A DNA stretch of 64,000 nucleotides from positions 11,034,819 through 11,098,818 of the forward strand of contig NW_024881316.1 in NCBI RefSeq assembly GCF_018691265.1, read 5' to 3'. The translations under genes and the position numbers were made by a program. Below are positions 15,001 to 26,430 of this stretch, piece by piece (within the stretch, counting starts at the first letter, position 1; every line of letters begins with the position of its first letter). The notes below the pieces were generated by a model, which saw only the letters and a list, made by a program, of their open reading frames with translations, had not been told where the DNA came from and made no database searches. The stretch comes from Tyto alba. Lineage: Eukaryota > Chordata > Aves > Strigiformes > Tytonidae.

Positions 15001-16215
15001 GAGATTTTGGGTGCTTCAGGCCTTGGGAGCCCAGCTCGAGAAACCTTCAAGATGACTCACTGCCAGACAGCAGGAACATCTCATGCTGGGCACCCCTAAA
15101 ATATACAGCCACCCAAAATCAACACTCATTTGTCAAGAGTGGGTCTTTTTTCCTGAGAAATAAGAAATATGGCATATTGCTCCTCCACGAGCGGATGTGG
15201 TAGATGGACCAGTTAACATCTTTAGACAGTATGTCAAATATTTATGTTTCTGTATTAATATGTGTGGAGGAGAATGCATATTTATGACACCGCAGAGGCA
15301 CACGGTGCAAAGCCAGCTGGTTATCACAGTCTTTAGGAACTGGCTGTCAAATAAAGCCCGGCTCTCCGTTTTTGCCCATTGCCCGTCAGCCTTTGGAGCT
15401 GTTTGGTCCTCAGAGACGAGGGATTCCCCAGCACTTCCGAGAGCCGCCGCGACGGCTGTCCTGCAAGCCCCGAAATACCCAAGGCAGGACTCAAGGATAG
15501 TGAGGAAAAGGGAAATAAACGATGGTAAAACTCCGTCGTTTCACAGGAAATCCCGCCGGGGGGGGGGGGGGGGATCAGGCTCGGCCTTGAGGGACGCGCC
15601 GCGAGGGCAGCCACGGCCTAAGGCCCAACGGCCGCCAACGCCCCCAGCCCCCCGGGTGCACCAACCCCGAGGCCCCGGGGCGACTGCGGGGGCCTGTCCC
15701 CGCTCCCCCCCCCCCCCCCAGCCCCGCGCCGCGCCACGCCACGCCACGCCGCGCCGCGCCACGCCGGCGGGAGGCTGTGGGCGCCAGCCTCGGCCCCGCG
15801 GCGTGGCGGAGAGGGTGGGAGGCCGGGCCGGGTCCCCCGGCGGGGAGGCGCCGTCCGCCCCCGCGGGCCGGGGGAGGCGCCGCCTGCCACCCTTGGCCGG
15901 GGGGCCCCCGCGCACCGCCTCCCCCCGGCCCGGCTCCCCCGCCGCCGCCGCCGCCGCCGCCACGACGGGGCTCATGGCGATTCCCTCGCGCGGCGCCTCA
16001 CCGCGGGGCGAACGGCCCCAGCCCGGACGGGGCGGTCGGCGCCCGCTCGTCGCCGCCGCGGTGTGTGTCCGTTCCACCCTTCCCCCCCCCCGCCCCGGCT
16101 CGTCCCTCCCCTCCGGGGCGAAGTTTGGCCGCCGCTGCCGCCCGTCTCCCCTGGCGCTGCCCGTGCGTGCGGGGCGCCTCCGCCGGTGCCAGGGCCGGGA
16201 CAAAAGGCACACTGA

Positions 16216-16243
16216 CACGTGATGGGAGCCGGGCTTCATAAAT
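16216..16243 (+). promoter_or_regulatory. E-box and TATA-like element in the CpG island
   Basis: A palindromic E-box CACGTG is at 16216-16221. An AT-rich TTCATAAATG element follows at about 16235-16244, which stands out in otherwise almost pure GC sequence. Transcription could begin 25-35 bases downstream, giving an exon ending at the donor at 16750. CpG-island promoters usually have dispersed starts, so this is only one candidate. Confidence 0.3.
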
Positions 16244-16269
16244 GGGACCGGAGAGGGGCGGAAGGCGCG

Positions 16270-16749
16270 GGGTGGGTGGGTGGGTGGGGGGGGGGACGCC
16301 GCCGTGTGCCGGAGCCGCGCCGGGCGCCCGGCGGCTCCCGCGCTGCCGAGGCGGCGGCGGGCGGAGGCGGTGGCGGTGGCGGTGGCGGAGGCGGAGGAGG
16401 GCCGGGGGCGGTGGCCTGGGGTGGGGTGGGGTGGCGGGGGGCGGCACACGGAGAGGTGGCGGGGCGGCGGTGCCCGGCGCGCCGCCTGAGCCCGGCGAGC
16501 GAGGGCGGCGGCGGTGGTCGGAGAGGAGGTGCCGAGGGGAGGGAAGGGAAGAAGGGGAGGCAGCCGGGAGGGGAGGGGGGGGGGGGGGGGGGGGGGGAAG
16601 AAGTCTCCCACCTCCTCCTTCCCCTCGCCGGCACCGCCTCCTCGGCGCTCCCCAGTGCCGGGGTGCCCGGGCGGGGCGGCGCTCCCGCTCCCTGCCGGGG
16701 GTCGGCGCGGCCGGAGCAGGCGGGGGACGCGGCCGGTGCCGTGCGGAGG
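16270..16749 (+). other. Putative non-coding exon 1 (5' UTR) of CNR1
   Basis: The right edge is supported by a near-ideal splice donor, GGAGG followed by GTAAGG, with GT at 16750-16751. The left edge is unknown and is placed after the TATA-like element only as a working limit. Joined to the acceptor at 29622, this gives a spliced 5' UTR upstream of the single coding exon, the layout known for CNR1 in other vertebrates. The segment is extremely G-rich on the + strand, so the 5' UTR would be highly structured. Confidence 0.4.
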
Positions 16750-18018
16750 GTAAGGACGGCGCGGGGCGGAGGGCGTGGGGGGGGGGGGGGGGGGGCGGCG
16801 CGGCGGTAGCCGTACGTCCCCCTCAAAGTTTGTTGGCGGCGTGGGTGGGTGGGTAGGGGGGGTATTCCGGAGGGGGTTGACACCGCATGCCCCGACGGCG
16901 GAGCGGCCGGCGGGGAGGCGGCTGCCGGCGGGAGCATCCCCTCCCCGGGAGGGGGGGCCGGGGGGGGGGGGGGGGGGAGCGCGGGTCTCGCCCCGGGCAC
17001 GGCCCCGGGCGGCCGCCGAGAGTTGGAGGGTGCCCCGGGGGCCACCCGGGAACGGCGTGGGGTCCGAGGTGCGTGGTTGGCATTCGGGAACCCGGGCGGA
17101 GGACGAGGGGGGGGGGGGGGGGGAACCCCCGGCTGCCGAGGGGGACCCGGCAGCGGGCGGGGGGGTGCGGGGTGCTGCCGGCGTTACGGTCTATTCTTCT
17201 GTGCGCGGAGCTGGCTGCCTCCCCGGTTCCCGCAGGACCTTATCTGACATCGGAGACTTCTCCCCTCGTCCTAGCCCACGGGTGATTTACAGCGGGTGGC
17301 GTCCAGCCCCCTTTTCCTGTGCACTTTTCCGCCCCAAACTCAGCCGTTGAGGCTGCAACCGAAATAAAAGGCGGTTCGTGATTTTGTGCGCAGTGATGTT
17401 CCGTTAGAAGATGTCACTTAGGCATCCAGCATCTCCAGAATATCCCGGTAGGGTTTTTGGTTGGTTGGTTTGTTTTTGTCTGAAATTCGGAGCTCTGGGG
17501 GGAAAACAGCCGAAAAAGAGTGAGCTTTTTAAACTTCACGCAGTGTTTGTCATGTGAAATCTTCGTCTGTTGAGAAATAATTCTGAGTAACCAGATGGGC
17601 TTATATTAAATGGGCATCTTTTTGTCTCAAAGACGTCTGCAAATCTCCATTGAGAACACCCCTGGATGAGGTATGTACCAAGCCTTTGGTGGGAGAGAGC
17701 TCGTTACTGTGATTTCAGTTTGATTAAGTAAAATGGTGTCGGAAGATGAAGTCCATAGTTTTCCTTCTTTCTCTAAAATTACCATCGGTGTTGTTTTCTG
17801 TATCGCAACAAATGCTCATATTAACAGTTTCAGCACATGTTTTCTTCTTTCAGAAGATAAAGGGGCGTATATAACATAGAGTCAGATAGCAAAATACTCC
17901 TTCATGAGTATCTACAAGTTTGTTGTTTTGTTTTTTTTTTTTTTTTAAAAAGCGGTGTGGCTTTTTTGACCTGTTAAAGGTGTAGTAATGTTTCTTTCTT
18001 TTTTTTCCTCCCCCTTAG

Positions 18019-18529
18019 ATGTATCGTCTTGTTTTCATTGTTATTGTTCACCTTTTCTTAAAGGAATATAGCATTCTCTGCTGGGGGTGGCATTGCTGTT
18101 CACATGTACCAAGATCATGCAAAAGATCAGAGTGATATTTAACATGATTTTTAATAACAAAATGTGCAACATTGCAAAAATTACTTGGGTGTGCTTAATT
18201 TTTTTCGGATTACTCCCCATATCAACTGCCAGCATAGGTTTTCCCTTCTCGAGAAAGGAGAAAAACCTTGTGACTATAGTAGGAACATTTATTATGCAGG
18301 CAGAGTTTATTAAATCAGACGTAAAAGAAATGAACGTAACAGCTTTAAACAGTTTAGAAGATGAATGTGTAATTCCCGATTTGCTTGAGGTTAAAATTAG
18401 TTTTGTAGCAACCAGGAACAGCTTTGCTTTATTATCTGTTGGTCTTTGGAATGAGAGGCAGAACCATTTGAATAAAAACATTTTAAAGCAGAATTGATAA
18501 AAGCAATAACTGACTGAGCCAGCAGGCAT
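18019..18529. other. Intronic segment open on both strands, unknown role
   Basis: A 28-base pyrimidine-rich tract ending in TTAG at 18018 is one of the strongest splice acceptors in the window. Downstream, a 136-codon + strand frame (18087-18497) overlaps a 162-codon minus frame (18041-18529), in AT-rich DNA where stops should be frequent. The + frame has a hydrophobic stretch at about residues 32-50 resembling a signal peptide or membrane segment. No family is recognised, and the + ATG lies 68 bases past the acceptor with another ATG (at 18019) opening a different short frame. It could be an alternative CNR1 5' exon, a conserved element, an old inserted fragment or chance. Confidence 0.25.
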
Positions 18530-21500
18530 CTATTGCCAGGGGGGGAAATAAAGTTGGCTAGGTAGAGAAATCCACTATTTGCTGGGAATTTAGCTCGTCA
18601 ACCATTCAGTAACACCTAAACCCACAGTAATCAAATCAAAATACATCTAAAACTCAGGATGAAGGTGGAAGCAGGTTATAGTGTCGTGAGGATGAGCCGG
18701 TGTGTGCCTTTGATCCTGGCTGTTGTTCTTTGGTGAATTATGTTAGCTCAGTTGCATAAAGGACCCCATTAAGGGCTTTCATGCTCTGCTGAAGGAATGG
18801 CAAGGTCTTAGCCAATGCAAGAGTTTCTTTCCCTTTCTCTATTCACAGGTTTCTGATTGGGCAACGGAAGTTTAGAAATGAAATAACTTTTTTTTTTCTT
18901 TTTTTAAGTAATTTCTGACTTCCAGCCTTTAATGTGGCTGTCCCAAAATGCTTGCGGACTGTCATCCCACTGGGAATTTTGGTGCTGAAAGTGTTACGCG
19001 CTAGAGAGGGAGAGCTGGGGTGGCTTTCCTTTCTATTGAGTAGAGGTAGGTGAGGAGATTAAGAGGCAAGGGAGAACCCAAACCCATATATTCACTTAGG
19101 TAGTACTGCCCAATAATTTTACAAATACATTGCCATTCCTGGTTCTTCAGGACTCGTGTATTTGTCTTTCACTCATCTAGTTTGTCTACTTCTGCACGTT
19201 TTAAGAGAAATTCATGTAGCTTCTCTGATGCAAACTTTGTGACCTCTCTCTGGTCATGCCGCTGGCTATGTTGGCACCCACAGAATTAATTTTTCTCAAC
19301 AGTAATTTCTCTTCATTTCTTCGCAGATGTCTATATTGGCTTTATCCGAGTTTCCTCCTGAAACAGAACATGAGTTTAGATATGTTTTGCTGCAATTTCG
19401 CAAATAGGTTAGGCTGTGTAAAATAATGAATACTCTACAAAACTACTCATTGGCCATGTAAGTGAGAATTGGGAGATTTTTCTCTTTCCTAGCAGCAAAT
19501 TCACACAGTTTGTTGCTGATTTAAAATATGTACTGCGGGCGACCCCAACACTGGGGTTTGGCCAAGTTCAAAGCAGCTGTGCAGATGGACACAGAAGACA
19601 GAAGGCAGAGGGAAATAGACCCTTTTAATCATAACAAGGCTGCTCTTGTTTTCCTGTCTATAGTGGAAATGCATGCCAGCCCCTCGTACTTAAAAGCAAG
19701 CTTGCAAATGTGCCAGAATAGACAGCAACAGCATTTGTTATTAATGCAAAGTTAAAAATGTGACAACCTGTCTTCTCAGTACTGCTCTTTATGTCTCCAT
19801 TTCTAAACTGATGTGTACTGTTGCAAAAAGTGCACATCTGATTGCTGTTGGTGGGATAAGAATTTCCCCGCCAGAACTCAGGCTCTTTGAAAGTGCATGG
19901 CTTTGTTAATGATTGCTGAAACCAGCCACGACCTGTCCTTTTGAAATGGTTATAATGACTTATAAATCAATTTCTCGTTAGAAAGAACTTTTTTTTTTTT
20001 CTTTTTCCCGAAGGTGCCATTGTTGCCCATGAAAAATGATTGGGTTCGCAACATAAGGTTAGAGCACATTTTATTCTGCCGTTTGTGCCTCATGCAGGGG
20101 CATTATGGTGGTGCACACACCAAGCCTGGTTCTGCCTCTCTTCAGTAGGAACATCATTTTTTCATCAACGCTACTCACATCCAAATTACAGATAAAATTT
20201 CACTACTCCATGTGTTAGTATAGTGTCGCTCCTTATACTTTGGCTGGACTGTTGGTGAAACTGGATGTTTTACACGCTTCAGATATTGTCTTGTTTGTGT
20301 AGATCAAGGCTAGATGGACTCAAATAGTACATCATCCTGTATTAAGCTGCTTTATGGCAGTTGTATATTCTTAAGAAAGGTGTGCTTACTCACTACAAAG
20401 TACTGAGCAGGAACGGTTCTGTAGGGAACACTGTCAGTTCTCTTTCAGCCCTCACTGGACTAATTTTCATATTTATGCATTTTAGGAAACCTTTCAAAGC
20501 TTGTGCTTGGGGGCTTAGGGGGCTCTCACCTTCCCGTTGTGGTGAATATGTGAAACATGCTCTGGGAAACAACTGGTTTTAGTCAGTTCTGCCTCTCTTT
20601 TAAACAATGCAGTACTAGAGTCCAGACTATGCATGTGCCTGGAAAATTAGGTGTCACAGGTTTGTAGTGTGTATATAGGTACCTATCTGTGTATATACGT
20701 GCAAAATAATTTTTAAGGGATCTCAGTGACAGATATACATGGTTTAGATTCTTGCTTTTCCTCAGGAAGGCTGTGTACAGGGGAATTCAAAAAGATATTC
20801 AGCAGTCATCTTGCCTATATTTCTTGTACCTACACTTCTAGCTTGTCTGCTTGTCCTCTGGCACCAGGAATTTGAGTTTACACATGACAAACACTACTGC
20901 AGCGTTTGTGAGACTTTAGTTGTTCCTCTAGGCATGTATATGTGTTTGTGTATGTCTATCTGTAAGTTTATGCATAGTAATATATATATATAGATACACA
21001 CACACAAATAAAAAGTCATAACTCATCCCTCAGTATCTTTTAACTATTTCTCCAAATCTGATATCATATTGGCTGGAGTATCTCCGCAATTTGTTGTTCT
21101 GGCTACTTGGATATCAGATTCTACTGTAACTCTTTCTCACTTCTCCTCTTCTCTCTCTCTCTCCTTTTTTTAAAAAAGAAAAGCATCTGCATATTTCGAA
21201 GACATGCACCATTGCCAAGCAATCTGGTGTAGTGGCTTAATATGCTGGCAAATAATTTCACAAGTTGTTTGTGTGTGTGAAGGCAGTATATTTGAATATC
21301 ATTATATTCTGAATGTAGGAATGAAGAGAGTTATCTGAGCTTATTTAAATTTTGTGAAAGGCCAGACAGCTCCAGAAATGAAAGAATGTTTTACATTTTT
21401 TAATTGGAGTGCGTATTTTCATCCTTCGCTAATGCTGATGGAGTGGGACATCGCGTTTACGAAAAGTCTTTCTGCCCTAGCTTCTGAGGACTGCCAATAA

Positions 21501-24500
21501 AATTTTTGGGAGAAGTAGACTCCAGAGGACAGAGGTAGGAGGGATGTTGCTTTGCAATGTGTTGTTGACCTTCCGTGCACTAACTTTCTGTCATTACCGG
21601 TAAACACCTCTTCCCTTTCGGTGTTTATGTGCTGTACGGGGCACTCAGTGGCTCCATTTGAGCACTTTCTCTTCCTTTCCACCTCTGAGGTCCATATCCC
21701 GTGCTGCATTTTCCTTGAGCAGCTTGATTTTTATTAATGTCCCCAGGCAGATTTGCTCAGCTGATCTTTCCCGAGTGTCCCCAGCTCAGTCCCATGTGTC
21801 AGTGCATACAGTGCTGTCCTTTTCTGTGACCTTACCCAGGATGGCTTCTCAGAGCCCTCCGCATCTCCCTTTGCCATTTGAATACAGATCAGAAACGGAC
21901 TTTCAAAAGAGCAAGTCATTGCCTGCAGAGCAGTGGGTCAGTTCTTTCTTTACAGTGAGATCTGAAAATCCCACTAGCCATATCCTTCAGCTTACAGAGG
22001 TGTCTCTGAAGTTCACGTAGCATGGAAGAGGAGGGAGGTTTTCTCTTGCGGGCTTTCTCCTTCACCTGCTCTGCTTTCCCCAAGCTGATCACAAGGGCAA
22101 TTCATCTTTCCCCTAAAATCTGCATCCCTGACTCCCAGGAGGGGCTCCTTCCATTGGGTCTTCCTCTCTTACCTTTCCCTGGTTTGCTCCCGTCTCACCT
22201 GGAGACGTCCTATTCCCTGTGTGAGGACAGTAGTTCTCTCTCCTCCCAGTCCCCTTCTCACCAGTCACTTAACCCGCATTACCTTTGCTCTCAGCATCTC
22301 CTTGCTATCTTACAAAGTCTTTGATTAAAACTTCTTACGGGCACAGTTTGTTGCAGGGGGAGTAGGAGGCAGGCATGCACTCTGTGCAGTTTATGAGAGT
22401 TCTCCCTCGAGCCTGATGTTTTTGCTACCTTTCTGTCTCTAACTCTTTCAATAAAGTTCACTAATGTTTTCTGCTGCAACAAATTCTTGGCCTTTTCTGT
22501 TCTGCTTTGGCCATTACATGGAAGCTGTTTCCTTGGAGTGGTTATCTCTTTTCCTATTATTATTTTATTTTCCCTAATAAATGTGGTTTTCCCTCAGTTT
22601 CATCCTCTAGGCGTTACATTCCTCTGGGGACCTTTGGCGTTTAGCATCCAGCGGAGCCTGATTCTTTTATGTCCTGCTCTGCTCTTTCAAACGACTTCTC
22701 TCCCTTCAACTACACATTGTGTGCTAAGCTGCTGTCTCTTCTAGGTAATTCCAGGAGACTGAGTGTTCAGCCCCCACCTCTTTTGCACCTGGCTGGGCTT
22801 CTCTGTCTCCATTTAACATTTATGTCAGTTCTGCTCAGGAGTAATAAGTGCCTGCACCTTTTGGCATTAGAGAATGGCTGGAAATAAAGCAATTTCTGTT
22901 GGAATATTGAAATCAAAGATAAACCCTTTTGTGAAAAAGTTTGAGAGTTCAAAATTGACCAGCTTAATGAGTTCTCTTCCATTTTCTTTAAAATGTAAAT
23001 ACCATAGCATTGTGTCAAAGTTTTTGTATTACCTGTTCGTTCTGCTGTTTTGGGAAACGGGTCCCTAAACTGGAGCTGGTTTTAAGCAAATACCAGGTCA
23101 CTCTTACTTCGCTGTTTCCCTTTCATCTGAGCTTTTCAACACTTCAGCAATCCTCTTCATCCTCTCCTGAAATTCTGTCTTTAGATGAAATTAAGACATA
23201 TAAAGTAAACTGTGGAAGATCTTAAAATTCCATGTTGTTTTAAGGTAGCCACCTCTGCCTTCCTTCCTTTCTCCCAAAAGCCTGGCAGACCAGGTAGCTG
23301 TAGTTTCCCATTAACGTGACCCTGACTGTCCCCTTGCTGGTTTGCGACTACATTACTTCATCTTGTTTCCAAATTGGTAGGAGATGTGTGTGTAGGGGGT
23401 TGTATTTCACAAGCTGAGGGGTTTCTGGTGAACTCAGGAGCCCTGGGGGTTTTTCATGGGCAGATGGGGCAGCTGCCCTTGCTCTTCGCCCTGCGGCTGG
23501 GTGGGATGTGGGAGACACATCCTTGGTTTGCGTAATTCAGAGAAAGGATTTTCTAAGCCTCTTGCTTTCCAGGCGTGCAGGCTGCCTGCTGGAATGTCAG
23601 TTGGTGCCTTTATATCTGGATGTTAAACTCTTGATCCAATGTGGAACAGCTCAATCAGTTTAGAGACCGGCAGCAGAACGGAGAGGCTGCCAGCAGGCTC
23701 ACGTGGCTCGCAGGAGAGCAACGTTCGGGTCCTTCACCTGCACCAAACAGAGCAGGACTTCAACCTCGCTCTGATCCTCTCTGATCTTAGACACACACAT
23801 ATGCCCTGGATGTTTGGAAGGTAAGGCACAGCCAGCCCCTTTCTCTCTGTGCCTGCAGGTCACCTGTGCTAAAGCTGATACACACATCTCAACAACAAAA
23901 CTTTGGAGGGAGGAAACAATGTTATTTCTTTTTAAAACATTATTGTTCACTGATTAATGCTCTGTTTTCCCCCTTGGTTTGTTTTTGTCATTCAGATTGT
24001 CAGCTAATGGATGCTTGGGGGTGTCACACAGGGGCAGTTTGCCCCCAGATTAGAACAACCCAGCCGCTATCCTGCTAGTGTGCAAACGGTATGTTAATTA
24101 ACATAAATAACCATGTGTCTGTGGTTTCTTGCTAATTAGGGTTCAACTTGCCAAGGATCTCACATTACATAAGAACAAAATTTGGTTCAGTACTCGCATG
24201 CCCTAGTTTACCCAACAGCTGATAGTGCCTCTCTGTAACTAGAAGATAGCATCCCTCGTTTGCTCCTCTCCTGCTGTCTGTGCTCCTTTCCCATCCCTCA
24301 CACAGAGAAAATTCCCAGTGAAGTGAATGCAAGTTTTCCTGAATTAGGAGTGACAGCATATTTGCCATTTATAGCCTAGGAGTAGCACAGTGTTGAAGAT
24401 GGAGTAGTAAAACAGTAAATAGGGTAGGGATAACATTGCTTTCACATTCTTGTCGACGTGTTTTTCCCTTGCTTGGTGTTACTGAGTCTTAGAGTGCCAT

Positions 24501-24734
24501 TTCTCAGACTGCACATTTCTTTCTCCAAGGCTTAGAAACCTTGTTCTGCCCTCGAAGCAGTATTGTTCATCGCCATATGGATAAGGTAATTATTAGCCAT
24601 ATAAATTTTCATTTTATAGGACAGTTCTAATTCCTGGAGGCCAACAGTTACTATGGCAGATCTCATTTCTCTCACACTTTTTCAGCTGACTACACATGAG
24701 TATAAATTACTGCTGTTTCTCTTGTGGTAGTACT

Positions 24735-24830
24735 TTGTGGACCCAGTGTACTGGGCACTATGCAAACTTAGCAGAAGATAAAGCCCTTCTCTGAAGGACT
24801 TAAAAGCCTCATAATGTGTAAGCAAGGAGA
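24735..24830 (+). mobile_element. MIR-like SINE remnant
   Basis: The words 'CCCAGTGTACTGGGCACTAT', then 'GCAAACTTAGCAGAAGATAA', 'AGCCCTTCTCTGAAGGACTT' and 'AAAAGCCTCATAATGT' follow the order of the 5' and central part of an amniote MIR-type SINE. That order is tumour-like 'GTGCTAGGCACTGTACAAACACAG', a 'CCCTGCCC.GA.GAGCTTAC' stretch and an 'AATCTAA' stretch. The copy is diverged and short. The family assignment is from memory. Confidence 0.55.
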
Positions 24831-25989
24831 ATTCATTTGCATATTTTTGTGCATTCAAAAACTGTGTTTCAATTATACCTACTTGTCCTTTAGCCTGTTC
24901 TTAATTAGCTGTGGGTATCATTGAAGAAATGTATAGACATGGAAATCAAAATATTTTCTAAAATAGAAGCTAGAAAGGTTTGATTGTGGATTTCTCTTTC
25001 TTGCTTTAATTCCTTTTCTTGCTACGTCAACATTTTTGCAGTTATCAGTAGCATCATTGTATTGCTCATAATTGCTTTACGAGGAAGAACGCAAATATTC
25101 ACTGTTTCTATTCAGGCTATTGAAATTGCTCTATCAATCATCCTGGTTTGAAAATTATAGTAAATTCAGCCCTTTTTTTAGACATTAAAAACTTCCCAGC
25201 CTTCCCTCTCCCCCAGAACAGCAGGAGAAGATAGGTCATAGCATTTCAATGAAGTCACGTTGTGGTTCCCTGAGTGAGCTGGTCCTGTGGACCAACAAGA
25301 AGTCCAGGGGAGGTATAGTTCTCCCTGTTGCCCAAGATGAATTGCCAGCCTTTTATGTATTACATACTTTATATTTTACATTTTACCTAAGGGGTCTTTA
25401 TGTTCTGGTAGCATCCAAGCTTCCCTTAAGGCTATATGGAACCACACAGTGGAGGGCAGCAGTAAGACTTGCCCCCTGAACTCTTAACTCAGTTTTTAGC
25501 TTTGAGGGCAAAGCCTTACAAAGTTGTGTTTTTCAACCTTCAGCTGACGTTTAACACCTCATATGTTTGAGGTAAAGCGGGCTGGAAAAAAAGGCTAGAG
25601 GAAGTTGAATCCAGGCCTCTGCAGACAGCTACGCAGCGTGTTTGTAAAAGCCACTCCATCTAGTGGCAGTCACTTTGCACAGCTGGTCTGGCAGTGCCCA
25701 TCAACAGCCCCCAGTCGATGGGAGTAAAGTCTAAAATGGTGTTCAGCTATGGGTTTTCTGGTTTTCATCTTCAAGGTAAAAGATGCTTGAAATTCTTATC
25801 TATTGCTTAATCCCTATCCGTAATCATAATTCATTACTTACTGTGAATCGCTGCATGCAGTCATGGAAATACATCAAAAATTTTGAGTGCTGGCATCAGC
25901 ACAGGCTCTTCTTCATTGTTAATCAATGTTTCAGTTCTTTTTCAAAGCTGTTTTGAAGTGAGTGAGGTAGCAGAGCTGGTTTAAGGAAG

Positions 25990-26430
25990 GGGTGAAGCTG
26001 GGAGCTCCGGAGGCTCTGTTGGAACGCTGGGTTCGGCAGGGCAGGGAGCCTGTCCCTCAGCAGGGCATGGAAGCTCCCCCTCACTGCCACCCTGCCCCCG
26101 AGGGGACCTTGCTGCATCACCCGGCCGTCACCCCAGCCCCATCCTGAGAGGAGGGATCTGTGCGGAGGACCCTTGTCCTGTAGGAAGGCTGTGAGAAGCC
26201 ACAGAGGCTCCCAGGGTATTTCGTGCAGAGATGGTGGCAGGTCTTGGGCACTGTGGGTTTGGGCTGTGTTGAAGCCAGCTGCAAAGAGCAGTGTGGCCGG
26301 GCGGAGTGGGGTGACCCGTTTTTGTGGGCAGCGCCGGCTCGCCATTCCAGGTTTGGACAGAAGAGCTCGGAGCCAAAATTTGTGCGGCACTGGCGCGTGC
26401 ACCTGACCGAACGAAAGATCGGGAAGCAGA
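25990..26430. promoter_or_regulatory. Small CpG-enriched patch inside CNR1 intron 1
   Basis: I count about 22 CpG dinucleotides in roughly 440 bases (for example GCGCCGGCTCGCC near 26330 and GGCGCGTGC near 26392), well above the surrounding intron. Several medium open frames overlap on both strands here, as expected from GC-rich sequence. Its place 3.2 kb before the coding exon makes an alternative promoter or enhancer possible; human CNR1 also has alternative starts. No TATA or clear exon donor was found, so the role is a guess. Confidence 0.3.

Larger units (their letters stand above)
1..15530. other. Intergenic DNA upstream of CNR1
   Basis: I see no convincing gene here. Open frames are at most about 120 codons, lack recognisable domains and are not framed by splice signals that would join them. 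The stretch holds an AT-rich degenerate tandem block at the left end, two old CR1-like fragments, one MIR-like SINE and homopolymer tracts (for example 14 G at 4695-4708 and T-rich DNA at 14757-14796), all listed separately. In the human genome the next gene on this side of CNR1 is RNGTT at some distance, so a gene-free flank is expected. Conserved enhancers may be present, but they cannot be told from neutral DNA by reading one sequence. Confidence 0.7.
15540..17350. promoter_or_regulatory. CpG island with probable CNR1 promoter
   Basis: Base composition changes abruptly to very GC-rich, CpG-dense DNA for about 1.8 kb, the only long stretch of this kind in the window. It contains CGG/GCC repeats (a CCGCCGCCGCCG run near 15945), tandem CGCCA units at 15727-15766, and very long homopolymers: G16 at 15558, C15 at 15705, G23 at 16575, G19 at 16777, G18 at 16960 and G17 at 17107. 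It lies about 12.9 kb upstream of the CNR1 coding exon, on the side where the non-coding first exon of mammalian CNR1 lies. Several long GC-rich open frames on both strands are composition artefacts. That it serves CNR1 is inferred from position. It could also fire in the reverse direction. Confidence 0.8.

Noticed and set aside
15197..17350. Long open frames of up to 356 codons on both strands in the CpG island
   Set aside because: They are Pro/Arg/Gly/Ala-rich, overlap in all frames and run through homopolymers. GC-rich sequence has few stops, so length means little here.
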